From Delphinus delphis (lineage: Eukaryota > Chordata > Mammalia > Artiodactyla > Delphinidae): a DNA stretch of 64,000 nucleotides. This document shows, piece by piece, positions 47,495 through 59,263 of the stretch. The notes under the pieces were generated by a model. That model was not told the origin of the DNA and made no database searches. It saw nothing but the letters and a program-made list of their open reading frames with translations. Both the position numbers and the translations under genes were made by a program. The DNA is taken from the NCBI RefSeq assembly GCF_949987515.2, contig NC_082689.1:101036957-101100956 (forward strand). The letters are read 5' to 3'. Within the stretch, counting starts at the first letter, position 1. The number at the start of each line of letters is the position of its first letter.

Positions 47495-47640
47495 CAGAAA
47501 TGTCTGTTACCTTGATTGTGGTGATGTTATCACTAGTGTTTGCATAGGTCCAAACCCATCAGATTTCCACATTAAATATGTGCAGTTCTTTTTATGTCAA
47601 TTATACCTCAATAAAGCTGTTTTTCTCTTTAAGTATTAGA
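47495..47640 (+). repeat. Old L1 3' end
   Basis: 'cttgattgtggtgatgttat', 'cacattaaatatgtgcagtt' and 'caattatacctcaataaagc' are the 3' end of an L1M element. Confidence 0.8.
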
Positions 47641-47653
47641 TCAAAAAGAAAGT

Positions 47654-47870
47654 CTGGGGCTTCCCTGGTGGCACAGTGGTTGGGAGTCTGCCTGCCAATG
47701 GAGGGGACATGGATTCGTGCCCCGGTCTGGGAGGATCCCACATGCTGCGCAGCGGCTGGGCCCATGGGTCACGGCCATTAGGCCTGCGCGTCTGGAGCCT
47801 GTGCTCCGCAGCGGGAGAGGCCACAACAGTGAGAGGCCCACATACCGCAAAAAAAAAAAAAAAAGAAAAA
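47654..47870 (+). mobile_element. CHR SINE (short form)
   Basis: Starts 'gggcttccctggtggcacag' and ends 'cccacataccgc' plus A-rich tail. Exact 11-bp target duplication 'aaaaagaaagt' (47643-47653 and 47871-47881). Confidence 0.94.
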
Positions 47871-47881
47871 AAAAAGAAAGT

Positions 47882-48469
47882 AAATTTAAACCAATCAATA
47901 GTGAGAAACTTGAATTTTCTTTAATTATGTGATTCCAATATTGTGAAAATAGGAATAAAGGCTCAAAGGACCCTACAGTTACAAATTTATGATGAGGCAA
48001 AAATTCTGTATACACGAAATTGGACATCAATAGCTTTAGATGGGCTTTAAGAGTCTGAGTTAACTGATACATATTAATCACTTTAAGTATGACTGGAGCT
48101 GTCTCTGCTGATCTTATTGGGCCATCTCAGACCCTGAATACTGTACCTTGATTCTCTCTTATACCTTAACTATCTAGTTCTCAAACCAGAGAAGTTTAGA
48201 AAGATAAAATTAGGATGAAGAGGGAAAACACCAGAATAGAAAAAAGTGATAACTGACAGATTGCAAAAGGGGCTATAAAAAATAAGACATGGTGCTCAAA
48301 ATAGCATATGATCACCTGGGGATTTACATAAGGATGTGAATGAAAGGGTCTAAGTTATCAAGGTAAGTGGGTAAGATTTACAAAAATAATGAAGTTTAAA
48401 ACAGTAACCCCCAAATATGAGGCATAGACCCTTTTTGTGGACCATCTCCTTCTTCAACAGTGTGAGATA
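47882..48469. other. Unannotated stretch
   Basis: No gene or clear repeat. Confidence 0.4.
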
Positions 48470-48640
48470 ACTGAGCTATAGCTGAAATGAGTCAGCTCTA
48501 TGTTCCTTCATTAATATATAATGTTGGGCACATTTCTTAACCTCTTTGAGACTCAATTTCAGTACCTGTAAAATGGTACTATTATGCACATCGCTGGTTT
48601 AACAAAATTATTAATAAAATACCATGTATAATATATCACT
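48470..48640 (+). repeat. MIR SINE fragment
   Basis: 'cttaacctctttgagactca', 'atttcagtacctgtaaaatg' and 'gtactattatgcacat' follow MIR. Confidence 0.7.
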
Positions 48641-50947
48641 ATATATCTATATCTAAAATATGTAACATAGGATTGGTGTCCAATTGACGGAAGTTGTCAG
48701 TTTTAACCACAAGACCATAAGGTTAAAAAATAAGATTCCATTTTTGGCTAGGTCTGATTTCAGATGCCACTCCTGGGCCTTTCACCTTTCCCATTACTGT
48801 TTAAATGGTGGATCTTCAGATTTGATTGCTATATACTGGACAACATTTAAAATGGACGTTTTGGATTATAATGAGGAAAAGAGGTCCCCATATGCTCAAG
48901 GTGACATTCCCACACATATCAACACACAGTAAGTTGTAAGCAGTTTATAACAATAAATGTGGGTGGCAATACCAGTGACAATTTTTTTTTCCCTGAATAA
49001 AATTAAGCTCAGAGGAAAAAAGTCTCACACATTAAATCCCATCACAGCCACCAAGCTGACAACATCTGAGGCTAATTAAATGCTTGTTTAACATAGTTTT
49101 CTCTAACCAATATCTCATTACTAGAATCTCAATTCCATTCCCTGAAGTCATGAGGCACTCTCTTGAGTTTCTCTTTTCTCCTTCCACAGTGTAGGAATGA
49201 GAATAACATGAGAATAACATGTGCAAAGATGTCTATCTAATGTCAATACTTTCATTTCAATAAGAGGCTTCTTGTTTTCCCATTTTTACTTGACAGGTAT
49301 GGCTGTATTCCTGGAATTGAAATTAACCTTCTTTATTTTTCTATTTGACTAATAAAGATATTTATTGGAACAGAGAATAAAAGGGTTTACACAAAATGAA
49401 AACAGGGCATCACATCAATTAAATACTTGGACAAAGCAACCATTTGTTACACAAATTAAAATTCAATGCAGAAGGCACATTAATTCTATTTATTGGGAGC
49501 TTACTCTGTGCCAATGAGGAAGAAATCAGCTTCCACAATAAATAGAAGTTTGTCTTGTTGAAAGGTTAAAATCTCAACTAACAAAGAGGTACTTAACATT
49601 TTACTACCCAGAACAAACATTGCAACCTCACTGCATATCCTCAGTGTATTACTCTGCTGGACAAATCAATTCTGAGACTCCTTCACAGATCCAAAGTCTC
49701 TCACAGTAATATGTTTCCTTTCAAATGCATGGTATCAATATTTCTTTTAAATAGTCTTCATTTTCTTCTTTGTCTGCAAGATACACCTTTCTTTCTGTTG
49801 TTAAGTATCACATGGTCTCCCCTCTTCTCTCAATGTCCAAGGTCCCTCTTCTCCTGTTCACTATAAGACAATTCTTTGAAAGGATCCTAGGTTTTGTTCA
49901 TGTATGAATTATAAACTTGCTGTGTTAAGGAATATGGATGCTGTGGTCATCCATTATGGGTGGATATGCATTTCCCATCTTTTTTCCTGAATTATTATTC
50001 TTATGAAGAAAAAATTCTCGGTCTGTGGTCTTATTTCACACATAAAACATATTCCCAGTGCTTTCTAAATATCATTATTAAATCCTACAGCAAACATAAT
50101 AAGGTGTGTCTAATACTATCAATTTTAAAAATGAGGAATCTAAGATTTAGTCAAGGTAAATCATTTACAAAATATTATACAAATAAATGATAAAGCCAGA
50201 ACTTTAAAGAAGCTCTGATTATTAGAACACTTGTTCTAATATCATGGTTTCCCTTCTTTATCAAAATACTCACTGTGTATTTGTAACACATGGAGAAAAT
50301 ATTATCTCCCAAGCAACTGGCCCAAAAGTTTCTTGTTGGGGCAAATGATTTTGATAAGTCTGTTGACACACAGAGAAGTGCAAGTATTTTAGAGCAGAAG
50401 GAGAAAGCCATCTAGCTCAATAAAGAAAAGAAGGAGAAAGATGGATATATGGGCAATGCCTGGGGATCTGGTTGTGGAGAGGGAAGTCTCTGGTTCATAG
50501 AAGGATTGAATAGGGGCTTTGAGAAACGTATGAAGGACTCCTGGAGTCTACGGCAGTGTGGATGTACATTCTGGATATCATCTTCAGTAAATCTTCAGTC
50601 AATATTAGATTGTACTCTGATGACTTTTGGAGGAACAAAATGTGTTTGTTTTATTAAAGCATGTGGAGAAATGCCAAGTTCTGCTGCAAAGACGGACAAC
50701 TACAACAGATGCTGCCGAAGGGGCCAGCCAACGTGTGGGTAGGGCATTCATCGTTGAAACATGTTGAGGAGAAACGAGAGGAGAAAAGGCCTAACTCCTG
50801 TCACTGAGGACTTAAAATCTAGTTGAAAATTGAAATAAACATTTAATGTTTTGACAAGCTGAGTTGGTATTACAAGAGTAAGGAGATGGCTCTGTCAGAA
50901 CTCTTGAAGAGACTTAAAGCCATTTTTGTGATATTTAAATAACATGA
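48641..50947. other. Unannotated stretch
   Basis: No host gene. ORFs such as 48684-48932 and 50449-50742 lack domains. 'aaaatgaggaatctaagatt' near 50128 is a small reverse MIR-like piece. Confidence 0.35.
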
Positions 50948-51211
50948 TTTTTAATTTTTAAAAAATTTTTATTGAAGTATAGCTGATTTACAATTTTATA
51001 TTAATTTCTGCTGTACAGCAGTGACTCAGTTATACATATATATACATTCTTTTTTATATTCTTTCCCATTATGGTATATCTCAGGATATTAAATATAGTT
51101 CCCTGTGTTATACAGTAGGACCTTGTTGCTTATCCATTCTATATGTAATACTAACCCCAAGCTCCCAGTCAATCCCTCCTCCACCCCCCCCTTAGCAACC
51201 ACAAGTCTAAA
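50948..51211 (-). repeat. L1 3' UTR fragment
   Basis: Reverse orientation: 'tttattgaagtatagctgat', 'atttctgctgtacagcagtg', 'agttccctgtgttatacagt', then a C-rich run and 'tagcaaccacaag'. A 5'-truncated L1 insertion. Confidence 0.88.
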
Positions 51212-51824
51212 TAACCTGATTTTTAAAAATTTAAATAATTTAACTTATTATAGTAAGAACAAAGATGTACACTTATCTATTTAGAAAATAGTACAAAAAT
51301 AGTTCCCATATTGTTTTTATTTTACCGGAAACTGAGATGCATGCATATCCCGTTTTGATTTGGGGAAATAAGAGTTATTTTCCTAAGATAATATCATCAG
51401 CTAGGATTGTTACATAATGCCAAAATGGCTAAGCTTTTACCATATGAATGTAACAGAAATCTCAAGTGAGGCCCTATTCTAATTCTTTGTTACTTAAATA
51501 AATTTATTCTGTTCTCAGATTCAATGTTAACAAATGTCTGAACCCCTGCATACTCTGTTAGATACCACAAGGAGCAAAGAAAATAAATGGCAAAAGCTCT
51601 TGCTTCTACACGTTGCCATGAAAGAAGCAGGGCTGCTTAAATTGCTTTCTGGAGTCATCTAAACGCAGAGTATCTTGTATCTGAGCCCCCTCCCTAAACC
51701 ACTCATGGAATAGGTGTGATGTGGGACAGGCCAGTTGCCTGTCTAGATCTAAAGAATCTAAAGAAAAATAAAGCAGAAATCGAAAGAAAAACTAAAAACA
51801 CAATGTAATTGTGACAGTGAGCTG
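51212..51824. other. Unannotated stretch
   Basis: No gene or clear repeat. Confidence 0.4.
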
Positions 51825-51831
51825 CTGCTTC

Positions 51832-52039
51832 GTTTTTTTTTTTTTTTTGGGGTTCGCGGGCCTCTCACTGTTGCGGCCTCTCCCGCCGCAGAGCACAGGC
51901 TCCGGACACGCAGGCCCAGCAGCCATGGCTCACGGGCCCAGCCGCTCCACAGCATGTGGGATCTTCCCGGACTGGGGCACGAACCCGTGTCCTCCTCATC
52001 GGCAGACGGACTCTCAACCACTGCGCCACCAGGGAAGCC
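51832..52039 (-). mobile_element. CHR SINE (short form)
   Basis: Reverse orientation with 'gttcgcgggcctctcactgt' and end 'gccaccagggaagcc'. Target duplication 'ctgcttc' (51825-51831 and 52040-52046). Confidence 0.95.
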
Positions 52040-52046
52040 CTGCTTC

Positions 52047-53392
52047 TTTTTTTAAAAATCATTATACTCTACCATTTATCAAGGTAATAGGACTATTTTT
52101 GTATTATTGTGTGCTCTGTTATATTCTGTCATGTGAACAATTTTTCAGGGAATTATATCTGAAAACATTATTGTTGTACTTTTTTATCACTCTAATGGCC
52201 GATTTTATGCCAAGAACAGAACATTTTCCTAAAAAATAATAATAGATAATAATTTCCTTTGACAAGGACTATAATGAGAGCATAAAATGGAGGGGGAGAA
52301 AGTATAAATTTATTCTTGTGACAAATATTTCAATGCGCAGAAAATGGTGCACTATTAATCTATTTGTATGACAGGCTTTGGTTGGACTATCATGGAACTC
52401 AGAGGATGTCACACCCTATATCAGTTTCTCTCTCCAGGGGGAAAATTATTCAGCTCGTGGAATATGGAAGAATACAGACTGAAAGTAAAAAATGTACCCT
52501 GCCCAACTACACATAGGAGGGGTTCTCTCAGCAATTCTGTAAACTCCCATTTTCAAGTGCCGTATGACACAGTTCCCATAATTCATCAGCTTTATGAGAC
52601 CGAGCTCAGTAGTCACTTGCTTTCAGAAGAAAATTAAAGTAACTGTTTCTGATAAGTTTAAGAATCATTATCAGGGTGGCTGAAATGATAAAACCATAGA
52701 GTTCTTATCACAGAAAATTTTTCCACAAAAAAGGAAAGAAATAAACATTTCCAAAAGTCACTAAACTTTCTATGAAAAAAAAAGAGTAGTTAACAGTTAA
52801 ATAAACTGTGTAAATTTGTATAAATCAATGGGGTAACCAAAGATCAAACAAAGATCATAATGTATTTGAAGTCAGGACTTCCCTCAGTCTTTGTGTTTCT
52901 ATATTTTCTATACTTATCAGATTAATAGTAGAGCTCTTTTCTGGGTCAGTGGAAATAATATCGGCTATATATCTAGATGAGGCTTGGAATCTGATCCTAC
53001 ATTATGAGTGTTGATTATCAGGCAAAATATCTAGAAGAGAAATCTAGAACAATGAAAACAGATCAGATCTCATTTTTAGTACTCTGTATTTTTCTAAAGA
53101 AATTTAAACTTTGAAAAGTACCTTCTAAAAATAAACCTGCCTGAATGTATATGTTTTGATATAAGGCAGAATCTTGGAAGAAACTAGCATGTCTCAGGCT
53201 TGAGTTCAACCATAGATAAACTGGGACTTTTGCTGGTAAGAGTGGAAAATACTGCACACTGCTTGAGCCCAGGACAGGTAAACACTAACTAGGCAAAACC
53301 AGGGCTAAAAAACCAGAAATTGGTGTGGAAAGAGCTTGCTTTACACTCTGTCACGTACATCTTCTTGAGCTTACCATACATAGTAGTTTTCA
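52047..53392. other. Unannotated stretch
   Basis: An 89-codon plus ORF (52368-52637) reads without an obvious repeat origin. I recognise no domain, and no splice or promoter evidence supports it. Confidence 0.35.
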
Positions 53393-53843
53393 TGGTAGCC
53401 CCTAAAAAGGTAAGCCTAAGTCCAAATCCCTGGAAACTATGAATGTTAGCTTAGGGGAAAGGGGTCTTTGCAGATGGAATTAAATTAAAAATCTAGAGAT
53501 GTGATCATCTTGGATTACTAGGCGGGCCCTATATAATGGCAAATGTCCTTACTATTAGAGAAAAGGAGAAGACGCAGAAGAGGAGGTGGCGTTGTGATGA
53601 GAGAAGCAGAGACTGAAGTGATGCAGCTACAAACTAAGGGGTGATAAGAATTGCCAGCAGCCACCAGAAGACAAGCATGGAATAGATTCTCTCCAGAGGG
53701 AGAATCTTGGGAGAGAGCACAGCCCTGCTGACACCTTGATTTCAAACTTCTGGCCTCCAGAACCGTGAGAGAATACGTTTATGTTTGCTTTAAGACACCC
53801 AGTTTCTGGTAATTTGTTACGACAGCCCTAGTCAACTAACATA
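53393..53843 (+). mobile_element. MLT1-type (ERVL-MaLR) LTR
   Basis: 'ctttgcagatggaattaaat', 'gatgtgatcatcttggatta', 'gctgacaccttgatttcaaa', 'tctggtaatttgttacgaca' and 'gtcaactaacata' follow the MLT1 consensus to its 3' end. Solo LTR, old, no coding content. Confidence 0.88.
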
Positions 53844-54461
53844 CTCTGTCATGTCCAAAGTGAAGTGGTAAATAAAAATATGCAAAGGGAAAAAAGGAAA
53901 GATGGATATCCCCACTTCTTTAACCATCCAAAACCATTGGGAAGTCTTAGGTGTAAAATATGCTGACATCTAAGAAGCGTGGCCAAAACAAGCCTGGATC
54001 CGGCAAGATGAGGGACAAGCTCCAGATGGGAAGGGCCCAGGTTGAGATGGCACCTTCTGTATACCTACGACAAACAACCTCTAATGAGAAAGACCAACTC
54101 TGCTCTGGTTCATACAAATATTCGTACAAGTTAAAGAAAACCAATCTTGTGAGAAGGCAGGCACGGCAGTGGGAGGCTGGACAGACTTGAGTGAAGGAAG
54201 TCTGTTGGCAGAAAATCTGGCAGATTCCTGGGGAAGACCAGAGAAAAGGGAAAGAGGCAGATGCTCGCCCATCTCATGTTCTGGTTGTAGCCAACACTGC
54301 TGAACCCTTGACTATCAAACTAGTCCCCATGCAGTGTTAGCAGCCTACCATTCCCCACTAAGATGACGTGGGGTTATCCGACTATCTGAGTGGGTTGAGA
54401 TGACCTGATGGAATGTATAAACTCTACCATGTTCTGGTCCTATTTTTTCCAAAGTTTATGC
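53844..54461. other. Unannotated, possibly an unrecognised old repeat
   Basis: GC-richer than its surroundings. A 76-codon plus ORF (53960-54190) has a lysine-rich start and no domain I recognise. A processed-pseudogene or LTR origin is possible but unsupported. Confidence 0.3.
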
Positions 54462-54645
54462 AATTAAAAATATTTTTTATTTTATATTAGAGTATAGTTG
54501 ATTCACAATGTTGTGTTAGTTTCAGGTGTACAGAAAAGTGATTCAGCTATACATATACATGTGTCTATTCTTTTTCAGATTCTTTTCCCATTTAGGTTAT
54601 TACAGAATATTGAGTAGAGTTCCCTGTAATATATGTTCTGTTTCT
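54462..54645 (-). repeat. L1 3' UTR fragment
   Basis: Reverse orientation: 'agagtatagttgattcacaa', 'gtgttagtttcaggtgtaca', 'gagtagagttccctgtaata'. Confidence 0.88.
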
Positions 54646-55284
54646 TAATAGAGCCTCTTCAGAATTCCTAATGAACTCTTTAGAACTGTTTTGGTTTTTT
54701 TCATTTGTTTCTTGTTTTCAGAAAATGTGAAAGTCCATAAGAAGGCACAATGCTTTCACTTTTCTTAAATATATTTGTGTTTATTTCAACTGTTCAGCTG
54801 ACAGGGGTAAAAAGTAAGAGAGAGGGTTTTAAATTGTTTCCACAGTGTTCCGCATGGTTTAACAGTCAACTGCCTCTCTGATATATCAGGACTATTATGC
54901 TGTGTGAAATATTCTTTCATTTGATAATGACAACTTAATTTCTATTTGATGGTGCAGGTGCCATGGGGCAATTTGTGGTGATGAATTAGCATCATTTAGA
55001 GCTTCCTAATATGATAATTTCCCAGTAATCCTAAAACCTCTGCCCTGTTCATATCAAGGTTTAGCTACAGGCCTCTGAGTACCCCTCTGGCTACAGTTTT
55101 CAACCTGTTAGTCAGCAGGAAGCATAAAAAAGGGAGCAAGCATTCTGTGAAATGCAGTGAGTAAAATAAAATATTTTGACATAGTGACAGGTTTAAAGTC
55201 AGTTTTACCATGTACTTGCTGTGTAATAGAAGTTTCTTCCCTTCAGAGTTTCAGTTTCTGTATCAATCAGGAACTATAATCTGC
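54646..55284. other. Unannotated stretch
   Basis: No gene or clear repeat. Confidence 0.4.
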
Positions 55285-55600
55285 TCCCACATTAATTTAT
55301 CCATTTATCTGGAAACAAGAATTTTGGTAGCTTCCAGTTCTGGAAGACTCTAAACGGCATTGCAATACATTTATACGTATTATTTTTGGTGAACATAGGT
55401 ACTCATTTCTATTGAGTATATACTTAGGAGTAGAATTACCGGGGTGTATTTTATGTGCATATTTGTTTTTTTGAAGATGCTGCTCAACAGTTTTCCTAAG
55501 TGGATACATAAATTTTATTTTCTACCTCTGTTATGCAAGACTTCTAGTCAGTCCACATCCTCCCTGACACATGATATTGAACATAATCACATCTTAGCTA
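55285..55600 (-). repeat. Old L1 ORF2 3' / 3' UTR fragment
   Basis: 'attgagtatatacttaggag', 'tagaattaccggggtg', 'caacagttttcctaagtgga' and 'cagtccacatcctccctgac' match the end of an L1M ORF2 in reverse. Confidence 0.7.
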
Positions 55601-55996
55601 CTTATTTTCTCTCCTCAGTTTCTTTTGCAAGACTATTTCTTTTACAGTCTTGCACATTGTAGTAGGTGACAGCTGCATTCCACACCTATGTGTCTGCGCT
55701 GATTTCTCTCTCCATTTCGCTCCCTAAATCCAAAGAAGCACAAGCCCTGATAATTCTATTTCAAAACATCTTTCTAACGTGTCAGCTTTCCTCTCTCTCC
55801 GTTGCCAACTTCCGATTCTAAAGAAAAACACTTTCTCGCTTGGTCAGCCTCAAGAGCTCCCTAACTAGTCTCTCCACTTCTCTTGTTCCCTCCAATTCAT
55901 TCCTCATATAGCAGCCAATGGGATGTTTTCAAAAGTAAACTGGATTCTTCCACATCTCTGTTTACTCCTCATGTAAAATGTTCTGTTTATACTATA

Positions 55997-56380
55997 AATC
56001 TTGAAGGTTCATCGTTCAGAATGTCATTCCTTTTTACACCTGGATAATATTCTATTGTCCAGTCATACTACATTTTGTTTATCCATTCATCTGTTGATGG
56101 ACATTTAGGTTGCTTACATCTTTTGGATATTGTGAATAGAGGTGCTATGAACATTTGTGTACATTATGCTAAGTGAAAAACTTCAGGCACAAAAGGCCAC
56201 GTATTATACGATTGCATTTATAGGAAATTATACAGAATCGGTAAATCCATAGAGACAGAAAATGGGTTAGTAGATTCCCGGGGGTTGGAGGACAAGGAAT
56301 GGAGAATGACTGCTTAATGGGTATGAGGTTTCCACTCAAGGTGATGAAAAAGTTCTGGAACTAGATTGTGGTGATAGCTT
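55997..56380. mobile_element. L1 fragment with internal inversion (twin priming)
   Basis: 55997-56160 is L1 in reverse orientation ('tccattcatctgttgatgga', 'tgtgaatagaggtgctatga'). From 56161 the sequence is L1 in forward orientation ('acattatgctaagtgaaaaa', 'ggtgatgaaaaagttctgga'). In L1 coordinates the two parts meet around 'cttgaagacattatg'. This is the signature of a 5' inversion made during reverse transcription. The forward part stops at 'gtggtgatagc' before the usual 3' end. Confidence 0.8.
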
Positions 56381-56589
56381 TTTTTCTTTTTTCTTTTTTA
56401 AAACCCTTCATATAATTTCCATTTTACTTCTACTAAATTCCAGATTTCTCATCTTGGATAATCTGAGTTTTTCTGATCTGGCTTTCTGATTTGGAGCCAT
56501 TCTCTGCAAATTAAGTAAACTCCAGCCATTTTTATCCCCTTTTAGTTCCTATAATGCACTGACGTAGGACTTGCTTGAAGCATCATTCC

Positions 56590-56915
56590 TCCTATTCTCC
56601 GCCATGGCTGAATATTCCAATCCTGCTCTACCTCCTGTAAGTCTTACTTTAAATGTTATCTCCTTAGACAGACCTCTCCTCATCCTGTACAAGTAGCCCT
56701 CAGGTTCGCCTCCTGCCCTTGTGGTCATTCAATTTGTTTGACCATGACTCTTAGTTATCACCTTTCTACTTCATTCCAAGTTTGTAATAATTGACTTATT
56801 TGTTTACCTGTTTAACATCTATTGCTCCCCCACTAGCATTGGGAACAAGTTTGTTTCATTCAGCAACAGTATCTGGCACATAATCAGTGCTTAACAAATA
56901 TTTCTTGGACAAAAT
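56590..56915 (+). repeat. L2 LINE 3' fragment
   Basis: 'ctccttagacagacctctcc', 'tttgtttacctgtttaacat', 'agtatctggcacataatcag' and 'tgcttaacaaatatttcttg' follow the L2 3' end. Confidence 0.7.
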
Positions 56916-57135
56916 ATTAAATTACTAACACATGCCTTTCTATGGTCTACACTGGAAGTTCACATTTCTACAAATGTTCCAAATGAAAACACTGCAGACA
57001 CTTATATGGAACATTTGTATTCTGCCTAATCCATATAGAACTCCAACAAATGTTATTTTAAATAAATAAGGGAGTGAATAAATTAATGGATATGTCAACA
57101 GATTTTCTTAGAATCTTAAATGTAAAGAGTTTCTT

Positions 57136-57349
57136 GGGCTTCCCTGGTGGCGCAGTGGTTGAGAGTCCACCTGCCGATGCAGGGGATACGGGTTCGTGTC
57201 CCGGTCCGGGAAGATCCCACATGCCGCGGAGCAGCTGGGCCCGTGAGCCATGGTCACTGAGCCTGCACGTCCGGATCCTGTGCTCCACGATGGGAGAGGC
57301 CACAACAGTGAGAGGCCCGCGTACCGCCAAAAAAAAAAAAAAAAAAAAA
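57136..57349 (+). mobile_element. CHR SINE (short form)
   Basis: Starts 'gggcttccctggtggcgcag' and ends 'gcccgcgtaccgcc' plus about 21 A. No clear target duplication seen, perhaps because a second A-run and an L1 piece follow directly. Confidence 0.94.
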
Positions 57350-57390
57350 TGTGATTCTGATTTGGTATGAGACTTTAAAAAAAAAAAAAA

Positions 57391-57840
57391 AGAAAGTAGG
57401 CATAGAGGGAACTTACCTCAACATAATAAAGGCCATATATGACAAACCCACAGCCAACATTGTTCTCAATGGTGAAAAACTGAAACCATTTCCACTAAGC
57501 TCAGGAACAAGACAAGGTTGTCCACTCTCACCACTATTATTCAACATGGTTTTGTAAGTTTTAGCCACAGCAATCAGAGAAGAAAAAGAAATAAAAGGAA
57601 TCCAAATCGGAAAAGAAGAAGTAAAGCTGTCACTGTTTGCAGATGACATGATAGTATACATAGAGAATCCTAAACATGCTACCAGAAAACTACTAGAACT
57701 AATCAATGAATTTGGTAAAGTAGCAGGATACAAAATTAATGCACAGAAATCTTTTGCATTCCTATACATTAATGATGAAAAATCTGAAAGAGAAATTAAG
57801 GAAACACTCCCATTTACCATTGCAACAAAAAGAATAAAAT
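57391..57840 (+). pseudogene. Orphan L1 ORF2 reverse-transcriptase fragment
   Basis: The fragment covers part of the reverse transcriptase domain: '[19 protein letters not shown]', the RQGC block, then '[19 protein letters not shown]' with an intact FADD catalytic box, then '[18 protein letters not shown]' and '[10 protein letters not shown]'. It stops abruptly at 57840 with no ORF2 C-terminus, 3' UTR or tail. It corresponds to 23690-23280 of the full-length L1, in opposite orientation. One frame change occurs after the RQGC block, near 57560. It cannot be functional. Confidence 0.9.
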
Positions 57841-58236
57841 TCCATTGCATTTTGCAAGAGCTACATTTCAAGTCGAGCCTGGGAATTTAAACACGGTTGT
57901 AATTAGTTGAGCCCTGTAAATTGCAGATTTTATATCCTTGTAACATATCTCAGAGATTTTGTGTCAAGACGTGAAACGATATAGTATGTCAAGATTTGGG
58001 AAAATATATGCCAAAGTGTGATGGTTTAGTTGAAAACACAGCTGGCTGGGAAAAAAAGCTGGGAAATGGTAGGATGCAGGAAGCACGGTTAGTGCGTTTG
58101 GAATGACTGTAAAAATATCTGTTTACTATGCAGTTTCTTCTTACTGTTAAGATGAAGTACTCCAGGAGTATTTGGTAGTATTGTCTCCCTTACTTTAAGA
58201 AAACTATACTCAATATTTTGTAATAATCTATAAGGA
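57841..58236. other. Unannotated stretch
   Basis: No gene or clear repeat. Confidence 0.4.
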
Positions 58237-58375
58237 AAAATAATCTGAAAAAGAGTATATATATATGTACATATATAACTGAATCACTTTGCTGTACACC
58301 TGAAACTAACACGACATTGTAAATCAACTATACTTCTATTAAAAAATTAAAAGTTTTTAAAAAGAAAATATAAAT
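58237..58375 (+). repeat. L1 3' end fragment
   Basis: 'aactgaatcactttgctgta', 'cacctgaaactaacacgaca', 'ctatacttctattaaaaaat' followed by an A-rich tail. Confidence 0.88.
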
Positions 58376-58753
58376 AATACAAAATAAAAAAGAGAGAACT
58401 AACTACTGACAGAATAAAGAAAGAATATGAGAAATGGTTGGAAGTCATGAAAAGAAGGTGCATAAATTATCCTGAATAGATAGGAAAACATTGATTGAAA
58501 ATATTGGAAGAATTTACATAGATGCTGTGCCTCAGATGTGCACTGCCTTTTGTTTTCCTTTCTAAGAATTAGCATTTCTAGCGATCCTTCCTTTTAAGAA
58601 GCCAATCAACAGAGACATGCCTTTACTCCAAACAGCAGCAGTGCTTGTGTAAAGCATGTGAAGCTGAGTACAACTTTTTTGTGGAATTATTTCATGTCTG
58701 TGAGATACTTCCCTCATGTGACTATAAGACTTCTATGGGTGGAGATAATGTTA

Positions 58754-58823
58754 CAGTTTCTTCATGTGCCCATGGAACAGTGGTAGGCAACTACAACTGT
58801 TCCATGGGCACATGAAGAAACTG
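58754..58823. repeat. 27-bp-arm perfect inverted repeat at an L1 5' junction
   Basis: Arm 1 (58754-58780) begins 'cagtttcttcatgtgcc'; arm 2 (58797-58823) is its exact reverse complement. The 16-base spacer is 'tggtaggcaactacaa'. The segment 58787-58823 is a reverse-complement copy (36 of 37 bases) of the pre-insertion target: arm 1 plus 'tggtagttgc', of which 'ttgc' is now found only after the L1 at 59264-59267. L1 sequence begins at 58824. Confidence 0.95.
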
Positions 58824-59251
58824 GAAGTAAGTCAGAAAGAGAAAAACAAATACCGTATGCTAACACATATATATGGAATCTAAAAAAAAAAAAAAATGTT
58901 CTGAGGAACCTAGGGGTAGGACAGGAATAAAGACGCAGACATAGAGAATGGACTTGAGGACATGGGGAGGGAGAAGGGTAACGTGGGACGAAGTGAGAGA
59001 GTGGAATGGACATATATACACTACCAAATGTAAAGTAGATAGCTAGTGGGAAGCAGCCGCATTGCACAGAGATCAGCTCGGTGGTTTGTGACCACATAGA
59101 AGGGTGGGATAGGGAGGGTGGGAGGGAGACGCAAGAGGAAGGGGTTATGGGGATATATGTATATGTATAGCTGATTCACTTTGTTATACAGCAGAAACTA
59201 ACACAACAATGTAAATCAATTATACTCCAATAAAGATATTAAAAAAAAATA
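58824..59251 (+). mobile_element. 5'-truncated L1 insertion (3' end)
   Basis: Starts inside the end of ORF2 ('gaagtaagtcagaaagagaa'). It continues through 'tggaatctaaaa' (ORF2 stop) and the L1 3' UTR ('tgtaaatcaattatactcca', 'ataaagatatt'), and ends in a short A tail. Target duplication 'gaacagtggtag' lies at 58775-58786 and 59252-59263. The 37-base inverted flank copy lies between the 5' duplication and the L1. It is closely related to the 3' end of the full-length L1. Confidence 0.93.
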
Positions 59252-59263
59252 GAACAGTGGTAG

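Noticed and set aside
53960..54190. Lysine-rich 76-codon ORF as a possible ribosomal-protein pseudogene
   Set aside because: The start looked ribosomal-like, but no conserved block of any ribosomal protein follows.
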